Assembly (NCBI GenBank): GCA_964438605.1
Contig: CAYTKT010000024.1
Coordinates: forward strand, 1 to 29,036
DNA: 29,036 nucleotides
Direction: 5' to 3'
Source: Alangreenwoodia sp964438605
Lineage (GTDB): Bacteria > Bacillota > Clostridia > Peptostreptococcales > Anaerovoracaceae
Positions within the stretch are counted from its first letter, which is position 1. Each line of letters begins with the position of its first letter. A program made the translations under genes and the position numbers. Under the pieces are notes generated by a model that ran no database searches, was not told the origin of the DNA, and saw nothing but the letters and a program-made list of their open reading frames with translations. Positions 23,958-29,036 of this stretch are shown here, in pieces.

Positions 23958-25541
23958 TTATTCTTCCTCCTCATCTTCAAACAGCTTCACATACGTTTCA
24001 TTCGGATAGACGGTCTTCAGCGTACCATAAGTTGCAATTCCCGTCTGCCTGTCGTATTCTGTAAAATACGATGGATTTCCACAGAGCTTTGAACCCGCCC
24101 CACTGAGATAACTGATCTCGATGCAGGCCGCATTCATCTTTCCGGCAAACTGCCTGTGTTCGCGAGTGCCGTCCGGATGAACCCGTCCGTACCCGATAGC
24201 ATGATACGCGTCAGCCGGAATCCAACCGTCACAAAGCTTAAAAATAACCCAGCGCTGATGCTCCAGCGCAGCCAGTTCATATCTCATCTCCGACTGACGC
24301 CTTTCGATCATCTGATCGTCAGCCGTACAGATCCCTGGAAAACGTTCCTCATTATAGACCGCAGCATTTTCTGACGCCGCCACAAACCCCATATCCCGCA
24401 TCTTATACTTCAAATGAACGGCGCTCGCCTGCAGCATACGCTTCGTCGAAACAGGCAGCGCCCCGCCCGGCCTGCCGTTTTCATCTTTCGCGTATTCTTT
24501 CGGAAACAGAACGCAAGTCAGCTTTTCAATCTCAGTATCTATGATATTCTCTACGTTGTAGATGTCCCGGTATGCGCCAAACGGGATCAGAGCCAGCTCG
24601 TCTCTGCCCGGATCCGCTTCGTGACCTTCCACCTTCAGATTCGGAATCATATCCGTCAGAATTTCATCTCTGATCAATACATGAATCTCCGGCATTTTCG
24701 TAACGCTGACATTCCCGCCTGTCAAAAAATTCTCATGAAGAATATATTTCCTGATAAAATGCGCTCTGACGGCCAGCGCTGTGCGCAACGTCGCCTCGTC
24801 ATCCCCTTCGTCAATGATAATGTAATTTGATTCGAGACATTTGTCGAGCGCAAGTTCCAGTTCCTCACTGTTTGTGTCTGCCTGATGATAAAGTGTCCGC
24901 GTCAGCTTCAGCGGCAAATAAAGCTCCGGCGTGATCAGGTGACGTTGCTTCATATCAAGATTCTCCTGAGACATCTGCGTAAAAAGGCCCGGACAACGCC
25001 ACTTCATCTCAGTTTCCAGCGCCTGCGCCTTCGGTCCGATAATATTAATCTTCATAATATATGACTTCATCCTGCCGCACCAGTGAACCGTCTTCGAAAG
25101 CACCGGAACAGCACTGCCGCCTCCGATAATTGCGACGCGCAGTTCATCCGCCTTTATCCTGTCCGGCGCCTCGTAGAGCGGATAATCCATCATCAGCCGC
25201 TGCGCCATGATCTCCAGCGGATCGATCAGAATCAGTTCCGCCCACTTAGTATCGAGAGAATCGAGAACCATCCGGTCAATCTCAGAAGAAGTAAACACGT
25301 ATATCCTGATCTGAATATCGCTGATTCCTTCGCAAAGGCCCATCAATCGCACCGCGTCCTTCGTATTCTGAGCGCCGTCTTCCTTAATCAGGAAAAAAGA
25401 CACATCATCGCCCTCCTGCTTTTTTGCGAGAGCCGCTTCGAAGGAATCAAAATAAATCACTTTTCCCTGTCCGTTTTTCTTTATATCGGTAGCGAGAAAA
25501 TCCGCCTTCCTGTTTTTGTCAGACAACAGATTGATTTTCAA
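23958..25541 (-). CDS. Uncharacterised protein with Rossmann-like core and possible RyR-like motif
   Basis: 527 residues from the TTG at 25541, which has AGGTG six bases upstream and gives the natural N-terminus MKINLLSDKNRK. The same frame is open to 25727, but that part overlaps the Cys-rich gene and lacks a ribosome binding site. I do not recognise a named family. Seen: an N-terminal alpha/beta region (KVIYFDSF, FFLIKEDGAQ, IRIYVFTSSEI), a glycine-rich nucleotide-binding-like turn RVAIIGGGSAVPV near 135-147 as in TrkA-N/Rossmann domains, and near 425 the motif LAALEHQRWVIFKLCDGW, which resembles the first helix of RyR domains. The tail is acidic (FEDEEEE). Last gene of the metal operon; no membrane segments. 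Confidence 0.8.
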   Translation of the reverse strand: MKINLLSDKNRKADFLATDIKKNGQGKVIYFDSFEAALAKKQEGDDVSFFLIKEDGAQNTKDAVRLMGLCEGISDIQIRIYVFTSSEIDRMVLDSLDTKWAELILIDPLEIMAQRLMMDYPLYEAPDRIKADELRVAIIGGGSAVPVLSKTVHWCGRMKSYIMKINIIGPKAQALETEMKWRCPGLFTQMSQENLDMKQRHLITPELYLPLKLTRTLYHQADTNSEELELALDKCLESNYIIIDEGDDEATLRTALAVRAHFIRKYILHENFLTGGNVSVTKMPEIHVLIRDEILTDMIPNLKVEGHEADPGRDELALIPFGAYRDIYNVENIIDTEIEKLTCVLFPKEYAKDENGRPGGALPVSTKRMLQASAVHLKYKMRDMGFVAASENAAVYNEERFPGICTADDQMIERRQSEMRYELAALEHQRWVIFKLCDGWIPADAYHAIGYGRVHPDGTREHRQFAGKMNAACIEISYLSGAGSKLCGNPSYFTEYDRQTGIATYGTLKTVYPNETYVKLFEDEEEE

Positions 25542-25617
25542 TTCATACACCTGCCTTTTTTCATACCGTTTGCCCCGTTCCGAAAACCTGCAATCGCAAA
25601 TTTCCTGCAGTACGCCG

Positions 25618-25812
25618 TCAATCACGCTGACGACGGGTTTCCTGCCGTGTGTTGCCAGGTTCGCTGCAATCGCGAAGCTCCTGCGGAATGCCACAATGGC
25701 TGCAATTTCCACCGCATCCATTGGCATCCGCCCCGTGATCGCTCATTTTTCCCATAGCGGCCACCAAGCCCGCTACAATAGCGACACCGACGATGATTCC
25801 GATAATATTCAT
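25618..25812 (-). CDS. Small Cys-rich membrane peptide (FeoB-associated type)
   Basis: 64 residues from an ATG with AAAGGAGATG upstream. One N-terminal membrane helix (about 3-20, IIGIIVGVAIVAGLVAAM) followed by a Cys motif GCGGNCSHCG (C33, C37, C40) and C49. Layout matches the FeoB-associated cysteine-rich membrane proteins, which are linked to metal transport, though that family is loosely defined. It lies between cadC and the large unknown gene, 41 bases after cadC. The polar tail beyond residue 41 looks unstructured. A metal-binding role is inference from cysteines and context. Confidence 0.65.
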   Translation of the reverse strand: MNIIGIIVGVAIVAGLVAAMGKMSDHGADANGCGGNCSHCGIPQELRDCSEPGNTRQETRRQRD

Positions 25813-25853
25813 ATTGACATCTCCTTTAAAATTCCAAATCCTACAGCCATTAG

Positions 25854-26222
25854 CTATTCCTCGATATGTTCCATCCCATTTTTCAGAATCGTCGCCACAT
25901 GCTCATCCGCTAAAGAATAAATCGCTTCCTTCCCGACTTTCTTCGATTTGACCAGCTTGCTCTGCTTCAGAATGCGCAGATGGTGCGATACCGCCGGTGA
26001 ATTCATATCGAGCAGAGACGCCATGTCGCAGACGCACAGCTCTGAATCCAGCAGATAATAAAGGATCTTAATCCGTGTCTTATCCGAAAAAATTTTATAC
26101 AGATCTGCAAGATCCATCAGTTTCTCGTCATCAGGCATTCTCATCCTGACATCACTGACGATTCCCTCATGAACATGTTCCGTTTCGCAAACATCCGTTT
26201 CAGTTTCCAGATTTACCGACAT
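25854..26222 (-). CDS. cadC: ArsR/SmtB-family metal-sensing repressor, CadC type
   Basis: 122 residues from ATG 26222 (AGGGGGT site; a longer frame upstream overlaps cadA and is unlikely). Winged-helix repressor that leaves DNA when it binds Cd, Pb or Zn. Both classic metal sites are visible. Alpha-3N site: ELCVCD (C63, C65) with N-terminal C12; a His at 16 stands where CadC has its second N-terminal Cys. Alpha-5 site: D106, H108, H119, E122 in DEHVATIL..MEHIEE. Spacing matches staphylococcal CadC with a constant offset of five. Recognition helix SPAVSHHLRILKQS is intact. It lies 22 bases after cadA and should control the operon through the site at 28873. Confidence 0.93.
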   Translation of the reverse strand: MSVNLETETDVCETEHVHEGIVSDVRMRMPDDEKLMDLADLYKIFSDKTRIKILYYLLDSELCVCDMASLLDMNSPAVSHHLRILKQSKLVKSKKVGKEAIYSLADEHVATILKNGMEHIEE

Positions 26223-26244
26223 TTCACAGACCCCCTCATTCTCA

Positions 26245-28113
26245 TCATTTTGCTCTGAGCATCCGCATCGAATTGAGAATCGCGATAACAGCCACGCCCA
26301 CGTCCGCAAAGACGGCCGCCCACATATTGGCGATTCCGACCATGCCGAGAATCAGAATGACGCCCTTTACGCTCAACGCGAACACAATATTCTGTATCGC
26401 AATTCTGACAGTTTTCCGCGAAATCCGAACAGCATCTGAAATCTTACCCGGATCATCGTCCATCAAAACCACGTCAGCCGCCTCAATCGCCGCGTCAGAT
26501 CCCATACTTCCCATAGCGATTCCCACATCGGCGCGCATCAGCACCGGCGCATCGTTAATTCCATCTCCCGCGAAAGCTACCGTTTTCTTTGCATCAGACT
26601 GCGCAAGCAATTCTTCTACAATTCTTACCTTATCCACTGGCAGCAGTTCCGCATAATGAGCGTCAAGGCCGAGAACATCCGCAACGCGGGCCGTCACTTC
26701 CTCCTTGTCGCCCGTCAGCATAACCGTTTTGCTGATCCCAAGCGATCTCAGTTTTTCGATTGCAACTGCGGCAGTCTTCTTAATCTCATCGCCGATAACG
26801 ATGGCACCGACATAGACTCCGTCAACCGCTGTATATATTATTGTACCATTTTTGTCTGCCCTTTGAAATTCTATATTTTCCAACTTCATCAACTTTTCGC
26901 TGCCGGCAAGTACACGTTTTCCTTCCAGAACGACCCGTATCCCATGCCCAGGAATTTCCTCCATTTTTTCCAGTTTGCTTTCGTCGATTTTTTTCCCATA
27001 ATATTCTACTACCGACTTTGCAATCGGGTGAGTGGACGCACTCTCCGCGTAAGCCGTAATTTCAAGCAGTTCCTCTGCAGAAATCTTTTGCGGGAGAATT
27101 TCCCTGACCGTAAATACGCCTTCCGTCAGCGTCCCTGTCTTGTCGAATACGACAGTGTCCAACTTCGCCAGCGCTTCGAGATAATTTCCGCCCTTTACGA
27201 GAACGCCCTTCTTCGAAAGAGCGCCGATGCCGCCAAAAAAGCTCAAAGGCACCGAAATAACCAGCGCACACGGGCAGGAGATTACGAGGAACGTACACGC
27301 ACGGATCAGCCATTTCATCCAGGAATCGTGAATAATCAGCGGCGGCAGGATGAATACGGCAACCGCCGCAAACACAACGGCCGGTGTATAATATTTTGCA
27401 AACTTCGTAATAAAATTTTCAATCCTCGCTTTCCGAACAGAGGCGTCCTCCACGAGTTCAAGAATCCGAGACACCGTACTGTCGTCAAATTCCTTTGAAA
27501 CCTGAACACGAAGAATCCCTGAGCCGTTGATACATCCACTGAATACACTTTCCCCCTGCCATACTCTGCGAGGAATCGCCTCTCCCGTCAGCGCTGACGT
27601 ATCGAGATCAGATTCGCCCGAAACCACGATGCCGTCGAGCGGAATCTTTTCGCCGGGCCTGATGACGATCATATCACCGATTTTCACATCATCCGGATCT
27701 GTTTCAACAATCTTGCCGTCCTTCTCTAAATTCGCATATTCCGGAACAATGTCCATTAACTCCGTAATCGACGCACGCGACCTGTTGACCGCCATATCCT
27801 GAAAGACCTCGCCCACTTGATAAAACAGCATGACTGCCACGGCCTCCGCGTACTCACCCACGGCAAAGGCGCCAAAAGTCGCCAGTGTCATCAGAAAACA
27901 CTCATCGAACATCTGACGATGATAAATGCCGAGACCCGCCGTCCGCAGCACATCATACCCCACGACAAGATACGGCACGAGATATATGGCGAACGTCAGA
28001 AGATTATGTCCAAAAACGCCGCCCGGATTCATATGCTCAAGCAAACCAGCGACAATAAAAAGCATAAATGACACAACGATTCGAAGAACCGTCTTTTTTA
28101 TTTTCTTTGTCAT
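26245..28113 (-). CDS. cadA: P1B-type heavy-metal ATPase (Zn/Cd/Pb exporter)
   Basis: 622 residues from ATG 28113, which has GGAGG seven bases upstream. Membrane pump exporting soft divalent metals. Seen: about eight helices, actuator TGE in ALTGEAIP, metal motif SCPC (C280-P-C282), phosphorylation motif DKTGT (D324), the HP motif in STHPIAKS, and GDGINDAP. Helix 7 has Lys (SVKGVILIL) and helix 8 has Asp (VFADVGVAVIAILNSMRM), both typical of the P1B-2 Zn/Cd/Pb class. It lacks the usual N-terminal HMA domain; that domain is encoded separately upstream (28323-28541). A Zn role is as likely as Cd. Confidence 0.94.
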   Translation of the reverse strand: MTKKIKKTVLRIVVSFMLFIVAGLLEHMNPGGVFGHNLLTFAIYLVPYLVVGYDVLRTAGLGIYHRQMFDECFLMTLATFGAFAVGEYAEAVAVMLFYQVGEVFQDMAVNRSRASITELMDIVPEYANLEKDGKIVETDPDDVKIGDMIVIRPGEKIPLDGIVVSGESDLDTSALTGEAIPRRVWQGESVFSGCINGSGILRVQVSKEFDDSTVSRILELVEDASVRKARIENFITKFAKYYTPAVVFAAVAVFILPPLIIHDSWMKWLIRACTFLVISCPCALVISVPLSFFGGIGALSKKGVLVKGGNYLEALAKLDTVVFDKTGTLTEGVFTVREILPQKISAEELLEITAYAESASTHPIAKSVVEYYGKKIDESKLEKMEEIPGHGIRVVLEGKRVLAGSEKLMKLENIEFQRADKNGTIIYTAVDGVYVGAIVIGDEIKKTAAVAIEKLRSLGISKTVMLTGDKEEVTARVADVLGLDAHYAELLPVDKVRIVEELLAQSDAKKTVAFAGDGINDAPVLMRADVGIAMGSMGSDAAIEAADVVLMDDDPGKISDAVRISRKTVRIAIQNIVFALSVKGVILILGMVGIANMWAAVFADVGVAVIAILNSMRMLRAK

Positions 28114-28131
28114 GATCCGACCTCCGATCAA

Positions 28132-28322
28132 ACGAATTGATTCTTATTTATATTCCGCTCTTTATTTGATTTATTTTGTTTCTTATAATGAACGTGATGA
28201 ACGGAACAAAAACAGGACCGAACGTGAAATCATCCGGACCTGCATCAATTTCACCCCGGCTCAGCCCTCTCAAACTGCACCTGTTAAGCTCTCGTAAATT
28301 GCTGCTTACAATCTCATACCGT
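28132..28322. other. Spacer between the HMA gene and cadA
   Basis: 190 bases without a gene. AT-rich near cadA, with no clear promoter or terminator. GAACGTGA occurs twice (28189 and 28222 region), perhaps part of a small repeat. Confidence 0.35.
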
Positions 28323-28541
28323 TCAGATCAGCACAGTACAATCCGGTTCAACCTTTCTGCACTCTTTCACAACCTGATCCATGATACTGTCAAATCTGTC
28401 GTCGTCAGCGTCAACCATCATCTTCTGTGCCATAAAACTGACAGATGCATCGTTTACGCCGTCAATTTTCTTGATCGCTTCTTCCATTTTAGCCGCGCAG
28501 TGCGCACAATCCAGATCCTGCATCTTAAACTTCTTTTTCAT
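28323..28541 (-). CDS. HMA-domain metallochaperone-like protein
   Basis: 72 residues with the metal-binding motif DCAHCAAKM (CxxC) near residue 12-15 in the beta-alpha-beta-beta-alpha-beta fold, ending VVKECRKVEPDCTVLI. AGGAG lies eight bases before the ATG. HMA domains bind Cu(I), Zn or Cd; the final Cys residues are unusual extra thiols. As the first gene of the operon and the missing N-domain of CadA, it probably delivers metal to the pump or acts as its regulatory domain in trans. Confidence 0.9.
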   Translation of the reverse strand: MKKKFKMQDLDCAHCAAKMEEAIKKIDGVNDASVSFMAQKMMVDADDDRFDSIMDQVVKECRKVEPDCTVLI

Positions 28542-28570
28542 CGTTAATTCTCCTGTTCACCATCTGTTAA

Positions 28571-28816
28571 GCAATCTGTTTACCGCACACCTGCAAAACT
28601 CAGCAGCCCGCGCTTAGTACACCTGTTGCCATCTGCATACCTGCGCACCAGCAAGGTCCGGCAACTCGCGCCTGAGACACTTCATCGTCCCCGGCATCTC
28701 TGCACATCATCAAAACCCGACAGTTCGCGCCCGATGTACTTCATCGTTACCGGCGAAACACACTGTCAACGCCCGGCAATCTGTGTTCCGTACACCTGTC
28801 ATTACCTGCAAAGCCG
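28571..28816. repeat. Degenerate tandem repeat, about 57-base period, in the metal-operon leader
   Basis: Plus-strand units begin near 28571 (partial, GCAATCTGTTTACCGCACAC), 28601, 28658, 28717 and 28773, with periods of 57, 59 and 56. The first and last resemble each other most (GCAATCTGTTTACCG and GCAATCTGTGTTCCG, both followed by ACACCTG). It lies between the promoter and the first gene, so it would be transcribed as a 5' leader of over 300 bases. Confidence 0.6.
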
Positions 28817-28872
28817 TCCGAAATTCCATTTCCGGCAGGCTCACAGAGTGCGGCCTATCTTCTCTTTGGAGA

Positions 28873-28898
28873 AACGATTAAGCAATCGTTTAATCGTT
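28873..28898 (-). promoter_or_regulatory. Candidate CadC operator
   Basis: Perfect nine-base arms AACGATTAA / TTAATCGTT around eight bases, just downstream of the -10 box, where a bound repressor would block initiation. The ArsR/SmtB family binds such dyads. No second copy is seen in the window. Confidence 0.6.
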
Positions 28899-28907
28899 CT
28901 GTCTTTT

Positions 28908-28935
28908 ATTATATTCCAAATTTTCGTATTGTCAA
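28908..28935 (-). promoter_or_regulatory. Promoter of the HMA-cadA-cadC operon
   Basis: Minus strand TTGACA (28930-28935), 16-base spacer, TATAAT (28908-28913). Predicted start lies within or at the edge of the operator. Confidence 0.8.
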
Positions 28936-29029
28936 CAACAAAAAACCGAATGACGGTAATTTCCTATAAGCCACAAGTGATAATGTCTCCATTAAGTGGT
29001 AAACTCATCTCCTGAACAGGGAGGGGAAC

Positions 29030-29036
29030 ATGATCA
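29030..29036 (+). CDS. Start of a gene cut by the window end
   Basis: ATG at 29030-29032 follows GGGAGGGG at good spacing and begins ATGATCA. Only two codons are visible. The upstream stretch GTGATAATGTCTCC (28977 on) reminds me of the ends of IS21-like elements, so an istA-type transposase is possible, but this is a memory-based guess. Confidence 0.3.

Noticed and set aside
25542..25727. N-terminal extension of the large unknown protein
   Set aside because: Overlaps the Cys-rich gene, which has a strong ribosome binding site, and has none of its own.
26223..26309. Longer CadC starting inside cadA
   Set aside because: The internal ATG at 26222 has a good ribosome binding site and gives the usual CadC length.

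Overview
The window looks like a chromosomal segment from a low-to-mid GC Firmicute of the class Clostridia. The evidence is gene content: class II fructose-bisphosphate aldolase, RNase Y, a SEDS-family RodA/FtsW protein, an AbrB-type regulator, a LexA repressor, SpoIIAA and SpmA/SpmB sporulation proteins, an acyl-CoA dehydrogenase with electron-transfer flavoprotein, AGGAGG-type ribosome binding sites and TTGACA/TATAAT promoters. Genus cannot be fixed from this alone. An anaerobic, amino-acid- or butyrate-fermenting, probably host-associated relative that has lost sporulation is my inference.

Layout. 1-2518 is a mobile-DNA scar: the end of an IS element with an ISLre2/UPF0236-type transposase, then a broken tyrosine recombinase next to the 3' end of a tRNA gene. 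2668-3704 is a ten-gene tRNA operon on the minus strand, driven by two tandem near-perfect sigma-A promoters and closed by a terminator. 4245-7962 (minus) carries bcd, etfA and alr, with no etfB. 8052-8581 is a collapsed spoIIA operon: spoIIAA runs straight into the last quarter of sigF and spoIIAB is gone. 8971-11697 holds iscS/nifS and thiI, the sulfur-relay pair for 4-thiouridine or thiamine. 12000-14885 holds divergent rny and rodA, both with strong ribosome binding sites that face no canonical start codon. 15117-17346 has a ppk2 remnant, a striking 20-bp perfect palindrome and a divergent EF-G-like GTPase. 17634-19776 has an aspartate-type aminotransferase and fba. 19882-21024 has spmA and a frameshifted spmB. 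On the plus strand, 21932-23698 has a small membrane protein, abrB and a LexA with an unusually long linker. 23958-28541 (minus) is a metal-resistance operon: HMA chaperone, P1B-type ATPase CadA, CadC/SmtB-type repressor, a Cys-rich membrane peptide and an uncharacterised large protein. The last bases hold the start of another gene.

Three themes stand out. (1) Sporulation decay: two independent lesions (spoIIA deletion, spmB frameshift). (2) Several intergenic spacers (10278-10467, 17546-17614, 21299-21625, 28571-28816) contain strongly diverged tandem repeats with different unit lengths, one of them in the leader of the metal operon. (3) The metal operon ends in a conserved-looking but unassigned protein with a Rossmann-like core and a possible RyR-like motif. 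The third is the best candidate for undescribed biology.
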